A stretch of 64,000 nucleotides of DNA from an uncultured Alphaproteobacteria bacterium. Lineage in GTDB: Bacteria > Pseudomonadota > Alphaproteobacteria > HIMB59 > GCA-002718135. The translations under genes and the position numbers were made by a program. Positions 46,725-55,928 of this stretch are shown here, piece by piece; positions within the stretch are counted from its first letter, which is position 1, and each line of letters starts with the position of its first letter. The stretch spans positions 248,001 through 312,000 of the forward strand of contig CACIED010000001.1 of NCBI GenBank assembly GCA_902585605.1, in the 5' to 3' direction. Under the pieces are notes generated by a model. It searched no databases. It was not told where the DNA came from and saw only the letters and a list, made by a program, of their open reading frames with translations.

Positions 46725-47537
46725 TCATTTATTTTCAAATAATTCTAAAATTTCGCCTTTTTCTGAGAAAATTCCACATAAAACAGTTTTATTGGATAAA
46801 GGTTGTTTAAATAAAGTACAAACAATTTTATTTTTTGAAATTTCTCTTTGATTTAAGTGCTGAGATTCATATCCTCTAACTATTCTTGAAAATGTTTTGT
46901 ATGGTCTGTCTATTGAAGAAAAATTTTGAAAACCCCACCAAAAACAATCATTTTGTGCTGATAAAGGCCTGGTTATATCAACACCTCTATTAACGAATAA
47001 TATTTTTTTTGTATAAGAATAAGCAGCGTGTTTCAAATTCAAAAAATATTCTGTATGACCAGAATTTTTTTTCAAAACATTATTTAGATTTGTTGTCCAC
47101 TTTGAAATGTTAATAGTACCAGAGGAGGAAATATTTTTAACTTCTTTTTCTGAAAAACCATATGAGTTAATAGTTTTATTTACTCCATGATCAAACATCC
47201 ATTCTATTATTTCACTAGGATTAGGTGCTAGTTGAAGTTGTAATAATTTGCTAAACATTTCTTCTTGAGCTCCTCTTAAAAATATAATTGATTCTGGCTT
47301 TATTTTAAACTTTGACATTAATTTAAATCTTAAATCAATAACGCTACTTAGAGTTTCTTTTGATTTATTTCCAAGCCCAATAACATTACCAAGAAAGATT
47401 AATTTGTCATTGGCATTAAAATTATTTAAAATAAACTCTTTTATAGAACTAAAGGATTTCAAGTTAGAATGAATTGATCCTATAGCCCAGATCTTGTTAG
47501 ATTTTTTTATTTCAACAAAATTACTCGTATTATCCAA
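46725..47537 (-). CDS. Degenerate calcineurin-like phosphoesterase
   Basis: Protein of 270 residues whose layout follows the Ser/Thr-phosphatase-type metallophosphoesterases, with the metal motifs altered. The GDIHG motif is GSIHSN (residues 20-25), the GDxxDRG motif is LGNVIGLGN (49-57), and the GNHE motif is LRGAQEEM (87-94). At least three metal-ligand aspartate or asparagine/histidine positions are changed, so catalysis is doubtful. The ORF is long and intact, so it is not an obvious pseudogene. It may be a binding or scaffold protein. It starts 4 bases after carD, suggesting co-expression. Confidence 0.7.
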   Translation of the reverse strand: MDNTSNFVEIKKSNKIWAIGSIHSNLKSFSSIKEFILNNFNANDKLIFLGNVIGLGNKSKETLSSVIDLRFKLMSKFKIKPESIIFLRGAQEEMFSKLLQLQLAPNPSEIIEWMFDHGVNKTINSYGFSEKEVKNISSSGTINISKWTTNLNNVLKKNSGHTEYFLNLKHAAYSYTKKILFVNRGVDITRPLSAQNDCFWWGFQNFSSIDRPYKTFSRIVRGYESQHLNQREISKNKIVCTLFKQPLSNKTVLCGIFSEKGEILELFENK

Positions 47538-47541
47538 AATA

Positions 47542-48045
47542 TTACTTTTTATTCAAAATTTGTTCAATTTTTTCAGTTGATTGAAAGTAATCGGTTTTTT
47601 CAACCGCCGCAACTTCTCTTGCTAAACGCTCTATTGCAACCTGAAACATTTGTCTTTCACTGTATGATTGTTCAGCCTGACTACTTTTTCTAAATAAATC
47701 TCTCACTACTTCAGAAATTTTTATTGGGTCGCCTGAAAATATTTTTGTTTCATATTCCTGAGCTCTTCTACTCCACATAATTCTTCTTATTTTTGGTTTT
47801 AATTTTAATGTAGAATAAACTTCTTCTATAGTTTTCTTTGATGAAATTTTTCTAAGACCAACTTCATCTTTTTTATCAAGCGGCACTCTAATTATTAGTT
47901 TAGATTGTTCCATTTTAACAACATAGAAACTTGTCTTTATATTAGATATCTCCATATTTTCTATCTTTGTAATCTCACCAACTCCATGTTTGGGGTAAAC
48001 TACTATTTCACCAATTTTAAAATCAGAATTTTTTTTTGCTTTCAT
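47542..48045 (-). CDS. carD: CarD/CdnL-family transcriptional regulator
   Basis: RNA-polymerase-binding regulator, 167 residues. The N-terminal Tudor-like RNAP-interaction domain begins FKIGEIVVYPKHGVGEITKIENMEISN; the helical C-terminal DNA-contact domain includes RRIMWSRRAQEYETKIFSGDPIKISEVVRDLFRKS and QMFQVAIERLAREVAAVE. CarD/CdnL stabilises open complexes at rRNA and other promoters and is essential or growth-limiting in several bacteria. Its ATG shares TAATG with the fdxA stop, an arrangement common in alphaproteobacteria. Confidence 0.96.
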   Translation of the reverse strand: MKAKKNSDFKIGEIVVYPKHGVGEITKIENMEISNIKTSFYVVKMEQSKLIIRVPLDKKDEVGLRKISSKKTIEEVYSTLKLKPKIRRIMWSRRAQEYETKIFSGDPIKISEVVRDLFRKSSQAEQSYSERQMFQVAIERLAREVAAVEKTDYFQSTEKIEQILNKK

Positions 48046-48377
48046 TATCTTCCTGGTTTATTGCTAAAGTGTTTATTAAATTTATCTTGAACATTTTGCC
48101 ACTCCTCTGCATCAGCTGGAGGTTCTTTTTTTTCACTAATATTAGGCCAAATTTCAGAGTATTTTCTATTAAGTTCCGCCCATTTTTCAATGCCATCTTC
48201 TGTATCTGATAGAATTGCCTCAACTGGGCACTCTGGTTCACAGACACCACAGTCTATACATTCATCCGGATGAATAACCAACATATTTTCACCTTCATAA
48301 AAGCAATCCACAGGACAAACTTCTACGCAATCCATGTGTTTACATTTTATACATTTCTCATCAACAACGTATGTCAT
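48045..48377 (-). CDS. fdxA: 7Fe-type ferredoxin FdxA
   Basis: Two-cluster ferredoxin, 110 residues. Cysteines at about 9, 12, 17 and 21 ([13 protein letters not shown]), 25, and 40, 43, 46 and 50 ([11 protein letters not shown]) allow one 3Fe-4S and one 4Fe-4S cluster. An acidic then basic C-terminal extension is typical of alphaproteobacterial FdxA. Soluble electron carrier. Placed beside carD, as seen widely in the class. Confidence 0.96.
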   Translation of the reverse strand: MTYVVDEKCIKCKHMDCVEVCPVDCFYEGENMLVIHPDECIDCGVCEPECPVEAILSDTEDGIEKWAELNRKYSEIWPNISEKKEPPADAEEWQNVQDKFNKHFSNKPGR

Positions 48378-48378
48378 T

Positions 48379-48828
48379 TTAATTATGATTTTTATCTATA
48401 GCTCTTTTTCTAGCATTTCCAGATTCTATATCAGTAATATAAAGTAATCCAGCAAGTCTTCTTATAAGACTTGATTCAAAATCATGTATTTCTCCATCAG
48501 ACAATACTATTTCCCATAAAGCTTCGATAAGTAGAAGTTTCTTATCTTTCTCAAAATTTTTGTTTATAAAAGAAGTGTAATAATGAAGAGATTTAGAATT
48601 ATTTTTATTTTTTAACGCTTTCTCAAGAACTAAGTTAACTTCCTTTGGATCCTCAGTAAAAATATTTATTAAACTAATCTTGATTTTATTTAGTTCTATA
48701 TTATCAATTTTACCATCTGTGTAAGCAGCCTCAATCATCAATCCACAAAGTAATTCTAAATTTTTATTACTGTCATTATCTTCTTGAGAATTTGTATTGT
48801 TTAAAATATTTTTTAATAAGTTTATCAA
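48379..48828 (-). CDS. TerB-like domain protein
   Basis: Helical protein of 149 residues resembling the TerB (tellurite-resistance-like) family. [28 protein letters not shown] and [34 protein letters not shown] are the two halves, each with a DGxI metal-binding-like acidic turn. The role of chromosomal single-copy TerB proteins is not known; it need not relate to tellurite. Between the helicase gene and fdxA, one base from the latter. Confidence 0.8.
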   Translation of the reverse strand: MINLLKNILNNTNSQEDNDSNKNLELLCGLMIEAAYTDGKIDNIELNKIKISLINIFTEDPKEVNLVLEKALKNKNNSKSLHYYTSFINKNFEKDKKLLLIEALWEIVLSDGEIHDFESSLIRRLAGLLYITDIESGNARKRAIDKNHN

Positions 48829-48848
48829 TTTATTACTCCCTGATAACT

Positions 48849-51395
48849 CTAAAGAAGTTTTTCTAAAACTGCAAAAGGAGAATTGGGGTCTCTTTTGACT
48901 TTATTAGAGTTATTTGTTTTATTTATTTTTTTTATAGATTTATTTTTTATTTTTTTCATTTCTCTTTTCTTTTTGGAAAGAAAATATAATTTCTTATCAT
49001 CAGAAATAGTTAAATATTCATAACCACAAAAAATCATTATATCTTTTAATTGATTACTATTGCATCCTATAGGATTCATAAGATCAGAAGATTCTAAAAA
49101 TGGACCATTTTTAAATTTTTGCCTTGCTACAAAAAAAATTTTTTCAAATACATCTATTCTAAAAGTAAAATCTTTTATATTAATATAACCAATAGATTGC
49201 CAATAATCCTCAGGCATTTTAACTTTTGATGTAAAAGATACTCTTCCATTTAGTGGTAATGGCAAGAAATCATCAATGTTATTTTGGTAAAATGTTTTCC
49301 ATAAAATAGCACATAACTCTAGTGGTTTTTTCTTTAATAAATTTGGTATAAAAAAAAATTTTGCGCCTACTCTAATTCCTAACTTTGAAAGTTGGCTTCT
49401 ACTCTCCTGAGAAATAGTTTTAAGTGAGTTTTTAAATTTTTCGATTGGATAATTGCCAAAGTTTTCAAGACAATTAAAAATAATTGCCCTTATTTCTGAA
49501 TTTAAATTCTCATCTAATTTTTTATTAAGAGGATGAAGTGTTTCGTTTATTTCATTATCTAACCACTTTTGAAGCTTTGCAGAAACCAATAATTTATTTT
49601 CTGATGATAAGTATTCAGAATTTAAGGCTTCAGCAATTGGCCTGTATCTTGATTTACCCTTTTTTAATTTACCAACAGGCTCATCCCCCCAATAAACAAA
49701 GGTGTCGTCTTTTATTTTTGATTTACTAATATCACCAAAATTTATTGAATCTAAAGGTGAATTTAAAAAATACTCTACTTTTTCATTTATCATATTTCTA
49801 ACTGACTTTTTTATATTACTAATCGAAAAAAGTGACTGTGAAAATATTTTTTTATCTTCAATTAGATCAAAACCTTTAATAATTCCATATTTATCCTTTT
49901 CTAAAAAAAATTCATTGTTATTTTTTATTATAATATTGTTAATATTAAGTGTTTTTTTTTCTCCGATAAAAAACTTAGAAGAGTAATCTATAAATTTATT
50001 AGTAAGACTATCATGTAATTGATCAGATAATTCATTCTCTATTTGCTGAGTTTTTTCTTTCCAATAATATGAGTTTTTTAGCCAGTTATGATTATTTGAA
50101 ATATATGTCCAAGTTCTTATTTGAGATATTTTAATTGAAAGCTCAGGTATGCCACCACTAAAATTATTGAGCTTATTAACTTTGGCATTAATCCATTCTT
50201 CAGGAATGTAGTAGTTATTTTTAATTAAAATTAAATATATTTCTTTTAATAGTAACAGATAATTATCATTAAATAATTTTTCAAAATCTGGAATTTGACA
50301 AATATTCCATAATAATTCTAAATCTTTTTTTGATAATAAAAAATTTTTTATCTCAATATCATTTATTAAATTCCGAAAATTAACTTCATCTAATGCATTT
50401 TTTTTGTGTATAAAATAACTTTGTACAGGGTATTTTTTTAATGAAGATAACAATGTGTCAATTGTATTAAAATCTAAATCACTATTTCTCCAATAAATTT
50501 TTTGAATTTTATCAAAGTTATGACTCTCTATTTGTTGGATAATTAAAGGGTCCAAGTTGCCTGCTTCCTTAGTGTAACTAAAAGTACCATCTTGTTTATA
50601 CCTGCCAGCCCTTCCTGCTATTTGGCCTAATTCACTTGGAGTAAGATTACGGTTATATCTACCATCAAATTTTTCTAGAGAGGAAAAACTAACATGATTT
50701 ATATTTAGATTTAAACCCATACCAATTGCATCTGTAGCCACAAGATAATCAACTTTTTGATTTTCATATACTTCAACTTGTGCGTTTCTTGTTCTGGGAC
50801 TAAGTGATCCTAAAACGACTGCGGTTCCGCCTTTGTGTATTCTAATATTTTCAGCAATTTCATAAACTTTATTAATATTGAAAGCTATTATTGCAGATCG
50901 AGGTTCTAGTTTGGAGAAATTTTGTTTTCTAAGAAATGAAAGTTGAGAAAAGCGATTTTTTTTTTCAATAGAAATATTCGGATATATTTTTTTTAATATA
51001 TATTCTATATTCAAAGAACCTAAAAAAATGGTTTGGAAATTTCCTTTTAAATTAAGAATTTTATCTGTAAATATATGACCTCTCTCATAATCTGCTGCTA
51101 GTTGTATTTCATCGATAATCACACAATCTACAGAAATATTGTTAGGCATTGACTCAACAGTACAAAAAAAATATTTTGCTTCTTTTGGTAAAATTTTTTC
51201 TTCGCCAGTGATTAATGCTACGTTGTTAAGCCCAACTCTTTTTACTGCTTTGTCATAATTCTCTCTAGCTAGTAATCTTAAAGGAAAGCCAAAAATTCCT
51301 GAAGAATATGAAAATAGTTTTTCAAATGCTGTAAAAGTTTTTCCTGTATTAGTAGGCCCAAGTATAGCTAATAAATTATCATTATTATTGACCAT
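48849..51395 (-). CDS. SUV3/MgpS-like DExH RNA helicase
   Basis: Superfamily 2 helicase of 848 residues with Walker A GPTNTGKTFTAFEK near residue 12, DEIQLA (DExQ-type box), and motif VI region QIAGRAGRY near residue 265. The arrangement with the P-loop at the very start and a long C-terminal region is that of mitochondrial Suv3-like helicases, common in alphaproteobacteria. The C-terminal tail is basic (KKKREMKKIKNKSIKKINKT). Suv3 unwinds RNA for decay; the function in bacteria is less certain. Four bases behind acnA. Confidence 0.88.
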   Translation of the reverse strand: MVNNNDNLLAILGPTNTGKTFTAFEKLFSYSSGIFGFPLRLLARENYDKAVKRVGLNNVALITGEEKILPKEAKYFFCTVESMPNNISVDCVIIDEIQLAADYERGHIFTDKILNLKGNFQTIFLGSLNIEYILKKIYPNISIEKKNRFSQLSFLRKQNFSKLEPRSAIIAFNINKVYEIAENIRIHKGGTAVVLGSLSPRTRNAQVEVYENQKVDYLVATDAIGMGLNLNINHVSFSSLEKFDGRYNRNLTPSELGQIAGRAGRYKQDGTFSYTKEAGNLDPLIIQQIESHNFDKIQKIYWRNSDLDFNTIDTLLSSLKKYPVQSYFIHKKNALDEVNFRNLINDIEIKNFLLSKKDLELLWNICQIPDFEKLFNDNYLLLLKEIYLILIKNNYYIPEEWINAKVNKLNNFSGGIPELSIKISQIRTWTYISNNHNWLKNSYYWKEKTQQIENELSDQLHDSLTNKFIDYSSKFFIGEKKTLNINNIIIKNNNEFFLEKDKYGIIKGFDLIEDKKIFSQSLFSISNIKKSVRNMINEKVEYFLNSPLDSINFGDISKSKIKDDTFVYWGDEPVGKLKKGKSRYRPIAEALNSEYLSSENKLLVSAKLQKWLDNEINETLHPLNKKLDENLNSEIRAIIFNCLENFGNYPIEKFKNSLKTISQESRSQLSKLGIRVGAKFFFIPNLLKKKPLELCAILWKTFYQNNIDDFLPLPLNGRVSFTSKVKMPEDYWQSIGYINIKDFTFRIDVFEKIFFVARQKFKNGPFLESSDLMNPIGCNSNQLKDIMIFCGYEYLTISDDKKLYFLSKKKREMKKIKNKSIKKINKTNNSNKVKRDPNSPFAVLEKLL

Positions 51396-51399
51396 GAGA

Positions 51400-54042
51400 T
51401 TAGGCAGCTTCGGATATTATTTCATTTAAAACGTAGTTTAATATTCCTCCAGCCTTATAGTACTCCAGTTCTTTATTTGTATCTATTCTACATCTTAAAT
51501 TTATATACCTACTTTCTGAAGAAGTAATTTCACAATTAAGATCCATCCCAGGTCTAAGTTCGGTTAAACCAGATATAGTTATAGTTTCATCGCCCTTAAT
51601 ATTTAAATTATCTTTATTTTCATTTTGGGAAAATTCGAGTGGCAAAACCCCCATTCCAATCAAATTTGATCTATGGATTCTCTCAAAGCTTTCAGCAATT
51701 ACTGCTCTTACTCCTAGTAATCTTGTGCCCTTAGCTGCCCAATCCCTAGATGATCCAGTACCATATTCTTTACCTGCTATTATCACTGTATCAATATTGC
51801 GTTTTATATACTCTTGTGCTGCATCATAAATTGACATTTGTTTATTTGATATAAAAGATTTAGTGTAACCCCCTTCAACGTTGTCCAAAATCTGGTTCTT
51901 TATTCTTATGTTTGCGAATGTGCCCCTCATCATAATTTCATGATTGCCACGTCTTGATCCATAGGAATTAAAATTTCTAGAGTTAATTTGTCTGTCTGTT
52001 AAGTAAAGGCCAGCTGGACTATCTTCCTTTATGCTTCCTGCAGGCGAAATATGATCTGTTGTTACGCTATCACCTAGTAGCGCTAATATTCTTGCTTCTT
52101 TTATATCATTTAAATCAAATTTATTTTGTATATCAAAAAAAGGTGGATGTTTTATATATGTACTAGTATCGTTCCAATCGTAGGTTGTATTTTTGGAATT
52201 TTTAATAGATTTCCAGTTATCATCGCCTTTGTATATTTCTTTATATCTTTCTTTAAACATTTCTGGCGTTAAGCACATACTAAGTGTTTGATTGATTTCA
52301 ATATTTGATGGCCATAGGTCTTTTAAAAATATTTCTTTTCCAGATTTAGATTTACCTAAAGAATCAATTGTAAGATTAATATTAATATTACCTGCGATAG
52401 CGTATGCTACAACTAAGGGAGGAGAGGCAAGAAAATTTGCTTTCACTTCTTGATGAACTCTGCCTTCAAAGTTTCTGTTTCCAGACAAAACTGAACAAAC
52501 AGTTAAATTATTTTTTTTAACTTCATTGGATACCCACTCATCTAAAGGGCCAGAATTACCAATACAAGTAGTGCATCCATAACCAACTGTATTGAAGCCT
52601 AAAATATCAAGATATTCTGTTAATCCAGCTTTATCTAGATAGTCACTAACAACTTTACTACCTGGGGCTAAACTTGTCTTAACCCAAGGCTTAACCTCTA
52701 ATCCAAAATCAATAGCTTTTTTAGCAACTAGCCCTGCTGCTATCATAACATTAGGATTAGATGTATTTGTACAACTTGTAATTGCTGCTATTACAATATC
52801 GCCTGAATTTAATTTATTTTTATTTATAGTTTTATTGTTGTCTATTTTATTAAACTCATGCGGGACATCTTTTAAAAGAATTTTATCTTGAGGTCTTTTT
52901 GGGCCAGCAAGTGAAGGTTCGATGGTATCTAACTGTAATGATATTTTATCTGAAAAATCAGGTGCATAATTTTCATCTGCCCAAAGAGTTTGTTCTTTTG
53001 AATATTTTTCAACAATGTTTAGATGATCACTTTCTTTGCCAGTTAACTTAAGATAATTAATTGTTTCTTGATCTGTTGGGAAAAATCCACAAGTGGCTCC
53101 GTACTCTGGTGCCATATTAGATATTGTTGCTCTGTCGGCTAATGATAAATTTTTTAAACCTTTACCATAAAATTCTACAAACTTTCCAACAACACCTTTC
53201 TCTCTTAGAATTTTGGTAATTGATAAAACTAAATCTGTTGCTGTAATCCCTTCATTAAGTGACCCTTTAAGTTCAAAACCAATAACATCTGGAATATTCA
53301 TTGAGATTGCCTGGCCTAGCATAGCTGCCTCTGCTTCTATTCCTCCAACCCCCCATCCTAAAACAGAAAGTGAGTTTATCATTGTTGTATGGCTATCTGT
53401 ACCTACAACAGAGTCTGGGAATAAATAGTTTTGATTATTAATTTCCTTCAACCATATAGTTTTAGCTATATTTTCTAAATTTACTTGATGACAAATTCCT
53501 GCCCCTGGCGGTACAAGATAAAAATTATCAAATGAGCTTTGTCCCCATTTTAGAAATTCATATCTTTCTCTATTTCTATCAAATTCTTTTCTAACATTTT
53601 CTTTTAAAGCATTATTGTCTTTATAGCTATCTACCATGACAGAGTGATCAATAACCAGATCAACCCTAGATAATGGGTTTATTTTTTTTGGCTCAATTCC
53701 TCTTGATTTCAATGCATTTCGCATTGCGGCAAGGTCGGCAACAGCAGGTACTCCTGTAAAATCCTGCATTAAAACTCTCGTTGGGAAAAAGGCTATTTCA
53801 ATTTTTTTCCCCTTATCATTAATTTGTTTTAAAGAATTGAAAACTTTAGAGATCATATCTTTATTAATATTCTCGCCATCCTCGTTTCTAAGTAAATTTT
53901 CAATTATTATTTTTATGGTAATTGGGATTTTGCTTAGATCAGTATCGAAATATTCAGATGCTTTAATTAAATTAAAATATTTGAACTTTTGATCATTTAT
54001 TTCAATTGTATCTTCTGAATTGAAGGAATTTCTATTTTTCAT
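51400..54042 (-). CDS. acnA: Aconitate hydratase A
   Basis: Iron-sulfur aconitase of the AcnA/IRP branch, 880 residues, interconverting citrate and isocitrate. Seen: VPAVADLAAMRNAL, VVGTDSHTTMINSLSVLGWGVGGIEAEAAMLGQ, cluster cysteines in ITSCTNTSNP and YGCTTCIGNSGPL, and C-terminal swivelling domain with GSRRGNHEIMMRGTFANIRIKN and KEYGTGSSRDWAAKGT. Full length. A TATAAT box on the minus strand at 54065-54060 suits a start just before the ATG. The helicase gene lies directly behind. Confidence 0.98.
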   Translation of the reverse strand: MKNRNSFNSEDTIEINDQKFKYFNLIKASEYFDTDLSKIPITIKIIIENLLRNEDGENINKDMISKVFNSLKQINDKGKKIEIAFFPTRVLMQDFTGVPAVADLAAMRNALKSRGIEPKKINPLSRVDLVIDHSVMVDSYKDNNALKENVRKEFDRNRERYEFLKWGQSSFDNFYLVPPGAGICHQVNLENIAKTIWLKEINNQNYLFPDSVVGTDSHTTMINSLSVLGWGVGGIEAEAAMLGQAISMNIPDVIGFELKGSLNEGITATDLVLSITKILREKGVVGKFVEFYGKGLKNLSLADRATISNMAPEYGATCGFFPTDQETINYLKLTGKESDHLNIVEKYSKEQTLWADENYAPDFSDKISLQLDTIEPSLAGPKRPQDKILLKDVPHEFNKIDNNKTINKNKLNSGDIVIAAITSCTNTSNPNVMIAAGLVAKKAIDFGLEVKPWVKTSLAPGSKVVSDYLDKAGLTEYLDILGFNTVGYGCTTCIGNSGPLDEWVSNEVKKNNLTVCSVLSGNRNFEGRVHQEVKANFLASPPLVVAYAIAGNININLTIDSLGKSKSGKEIFLKDLWPSNIEINQTLSMCLTPEMFKERYKEIYKGDDNWKSIKNSKNTTYDWNDTSTYIKHPPFFDIQNKFDLNDIKEARILALLGDSVTTDHISPAGSIKEDSPAGLYLTDRQINSRNFNSYGSRRGNHEIMMRGTFANIRIKNQILDNVEGGYTKSFISNKQMSIYDAAQEYIKRNIDTVIIAGKEYGTGSSRDWAAKGTRLLGVRAVIAESFERIHRSNLIGMGVLPLEFSQNENKDNLNIKGDETITISGLTELRPGMDLNCEITSSESRYINLRCRIDTNKELEYYKAGGILNYVLNEIISEAA

Positions 54043-54272
54043 ACTAAAGTTGATAAATAATTATAATAATTAAATAGTATGAAGATAAATTTTTGTATAG
54101 CAAAATGTTTATTTATTATATGTTTTCTGCCAAAAAATAATAAAGTAAGTTAGTTTTTTTAAATTAAGTTTTTTATTAAAATAATAATTTAAATTAATAA
54201 TAAGATTTATTTTTAAATATTGGTATATTGTTGACTTTAATCGTAAGTTTTGGGAATAAATGCTTAGCCTTT

Positions 54273-54278
54273 TATAAT
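54273..54278 (+). promoter_or_regulatory. -10 element of the basic-protein gene
   Basis: TATAAT at 54273-54278 with TTGGGA about 18 bases upstream gives a plausible promoter for the Lys-rich gene at 54340. The rest of the 297-base gap back to acnA (54043-54339) is AT-rich and holds only the acnA -10 box and this region; I see no other gene. Confidence 0.4.
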
Positions 54279-54296
54279 TATCACTATGGTGATAAT
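54277..54296. promoter_or_regulatory. Perfect palindrome over the -10/start site of the basic-protein gene
   Basis: ATTATCACTATGGTGATAAT is a perfect 8-base inverted repeat with a 4-base centre. It overlaps the TATAAT box and the expected transcription start, the classic place for an operator. It could instead form a hairpin in the leader. A second, GC-rich inverted repeat (GGAGGTTCCTCC, 54301-54312) follows. Confidence 0.45.
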
Positions 54297-54339
54297 GGAG
54301 GGAGGTTCCTCCGGGGTAACAAAATACAAGGAGTATTTT

Positions 54340-54516
54340 ATGGCTAAGAAGAAAAAGAAGGCTGCTCCAAAGAAAAAGAAAAAAGCAGCTACTAAGAAAA
54401 AGAAAAAAGCAGCTCCTAAAAAGAAAAAGAAAAAAGCTGCTCCTAAGAAAAAGAAAAAAGCAGCTCCTAAAAAGAAAAAGAAAAAAGCTGCTAAAAAGAA
54501 GAAGAAGAGAAGATAG
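54340..54516 (+). CDS. Lys/Ala/Pro-rich histone H1-like protein
   Basis: Protein of 58 residues from the ATG at 54340 (MAKKKKKAAPKKKKK), with AAGGAG 8 bases ahead; the longer ORF from 54286 has no ribosome site and starts inside the palindrome region. It consists almost only of K4-6 blocks separated by AA, AAP or AAT, like the C-terminal tails of histone H1 or alphaproteobacterial and chlamydial H1-like proteins. It most likely binds DNA or RNA by charge. Strong ribosome site, promoter and terminators suggest high expression. Repetitive codons (aag/aaa, gct/gca) could allow slippage. Confidence 0.82.
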   Translation: MAKKKKKAAPKKKKKAATKKKKKAAPKKKKKKAAPKKKKKAAPKKKKKKAAKKKKKRR

Positions 54517-54533
54517 TAATACTTCGATTTTTC

Positions 54534-54560
54534 AAGAAAACTTTAATTTAAAGTTTTCTT
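54534..54560 (+). terminator. AT-rich 13-bp hairpin behind the basic-protein gene
   Basis: AAGAAAACTTTAA (54534-54546) and TTAAAGTTTTCTT (54548-54560) are perfectly complementary across one base and are followed by a T run. AT-only stems are weaker terminators, but it begins just 17 bases after the stop. Confidence 0.5.
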
Positions 54561-54564
54561 TTTC

Positions 54565-54585
54565 TTATCTTTTTCAAAAAGATAA
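54565..54585 (+). terminator. Second hairpin in the terminator cluster
   Basis: TTATCTTTTT and AAAAAGATAA (10 bases each) flank a single C. Perfect and AT-rich. It abuts the third hairpin. It may be part of a stacked transcription-end or mRNA-stabilising structure rather than a terminator alone. Confidence 0.35.
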
Positions 54586-54609
54586 AACGGGGTTCTGCCC
54601 CGTTTTTTT
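54584..54609 (+). terminator. Strong rho-independent terminator
   Basis: AAAACGGGG (54584-54592), loop TTCTG, and CCCCGTTTT (54598-54606) followed by more T. A textbook GC-core hairpin with U tract, insulating the basic-protein gene from ccmA 36 bases downstream. Confidence 0.9.
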
Positions 54610-54644
54610 ATTGTTTTAAATCAAAAAGTAATTAGATCTAAATA

Positions 54645-55250
54645 ATGATACTTGTTAAAGATTTATCGATTGAAAGATCAAATAAAAAAATATTTGATAA
54701 TGTTAATCTATCTCTTGGATCTGGAAAAATAATATTATTAAAAGGCAAAAATGGTTCTGGAAAAACTACGTTATTAAAAGTATTACTTAACTTAATAGAA
54801 CCTTCCTCTGGTACTGTTTATTGGAGAGGAAAATTATTAAAAAAAAATTTATATAATTTTTTTAATCATGTTACATATATTGCTGACAGAACATCAAGTT
54901 TAAGTAAATTATCAGTTCAAGAAAATATTAAAATTTGGAAAAAAATCTTTTTATCAAATATTAGTAATTCTCAAGTTGAGAATGTTTTAAAAACTTTAAA
55001 ATTAGATATTTATTTAGATCAAAAAGTAAATTCATTATCATTTGGAGAAACAAAAAAATTAGAGTTTTTACGATTAATAATAGAAAACAAAAAAATTTGG
55101 ATTTTAGACGAACCTTTGTCCAACTTAGATGATGAGTCAATTGATGTAATAGCACAGACTTTTGAAGATCATCGTTCTAATGAAGGCTCAATAATATTTA
55201 GCTCACATCAAGAATCAGTAATAAATGTATCAGAGGAAGTTGTACTATAA
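54645..55250 (+). CDS. ccmA: Haem exporter ATP-binding protein CcmA
   Basis: ABC ATPase of the cytochrome c maturation system, 201 residues. Walker A GKNGSGKTTLLKVLLNL near residue 37, a relaxed signature LSFGETKKLEFLRLI near residue 139, Walker B KIWILDEPLSNLD. With CcmB it releases holo-CcmE from the CcmC complex rather than exporting haem as such. First gene of ccmABCDEFGH. It begins 36 bases behind the strong terminator and must have its own promoter. Confidence 0.94.
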   Translation: MILVKDLSIERSNKKIFDNVNLSLGSGKIILLKGKNGSGKTTLLKVLLNLIEPSSGTVYWRGKLLKKNLYNFFNHVTYIADRTSSLSKLSVQENIKIWKKIFLSNISNSQVENVLKTLKLDIYLDQKVNSLSFGETKKLEFLRLIIENKKIWILDEPLSNLDDESIDVIAQTFEDHRSNEGSIIFSSHQESVINVSEEVVL

Positions 55251-55255
55251 ATAAA

Positions 55256-55927
55256 ATGATGATTTTAAATAAAATAATTTCTTTTTATTATAGGGAGTAC
55301 AAATTAAATCTAAGTGGCTTTCAAGATATTTTAACAAATATTATCTTTTTCTTTGTTTCAATTTTTATATTTATTTTCTCTATTGGGCCAGACAAGGAAA
55401 CAATTTCTATTATAGGAATTGGCATTTTATGGACATTATTATTATTAAGTTCAACATTATCTTTAAGGAAATTTTATCAAGATGATTTTGAAAATGGTAA
55501 TTTATTGATTATGCATTTGAATGGATTTAGTTTTGGTTTTATTGCTATTTTAAAAACTTTTTCACATTTTATATTTGTTCAGGTACCTTTTTTGCTGTCT
55601 ATACCAATTGCATGTATCTTATTGAATATTGCAAATGATAAACTTACCTATCTATTTTCCAGCTTTATAATAGGATCATTCATTCTATCATGCCTAGGTT
55701 CTATTTCATCTTCAATGAACCTAATGAACCAGCGAAACTTTCTGTTAGGAAGTGTTATAGTTATGATATTTAGTGTTCCAATAATTATTTTTTCTGTGGG
55801 TATTGTTAATCTTGAAGAAAACTTTAATTCTCTTATAAGTATTTTATTTGGAATTCTAATAATAGTTTTTGCTATTAATCCTTGGGCAAGTGGTTTGTGT
55901 CTTAGAATTGCATTAGAAAATAATTGA
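55256..55927 (+). CDS. ccmB: Haem exporter membrane protein CcmB
   Basis: Membrane partner of CcmA, 223 residues with six predicted spans. FYREYKL near the start and FQDILTNIIFFFVSIFIFIFSIGP, WTLLLLSSTLSLRKFYQDDFENG and AINPWASGLCLRIALEN are the family features. It begins 5 bases after ccmA with ATGATG, and ends one base before ccmC. Confidence 0.94.
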   Translation: MMILNKIISFYYREYKLNLSGFQDILTNIIFFFVSIFIFIFSIGPDKETISIIGIGILWTLLLLSSTLSLRKFYQDDFENGNLLIMHLNGFSFGFIAILKTFSHFIFVQVPFLLSIPIACILLNIANDKLTYLFSSFIIGSFILSCLGSISSSMNLMNQRNFLLGSVIVMIFSVPIIIFSVGIVNLEENFNSLISILFGILIIVFAINPWASGLCLRIALENN

Positions 55928-55928
55928 T

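Noticed and set aside
54286-54339. Longer start of the Lys-rich protein
   Set aside because: No ribosome site and it lies in the promoter/palindrome region; the ATG at 54340 follows AAGGAG.
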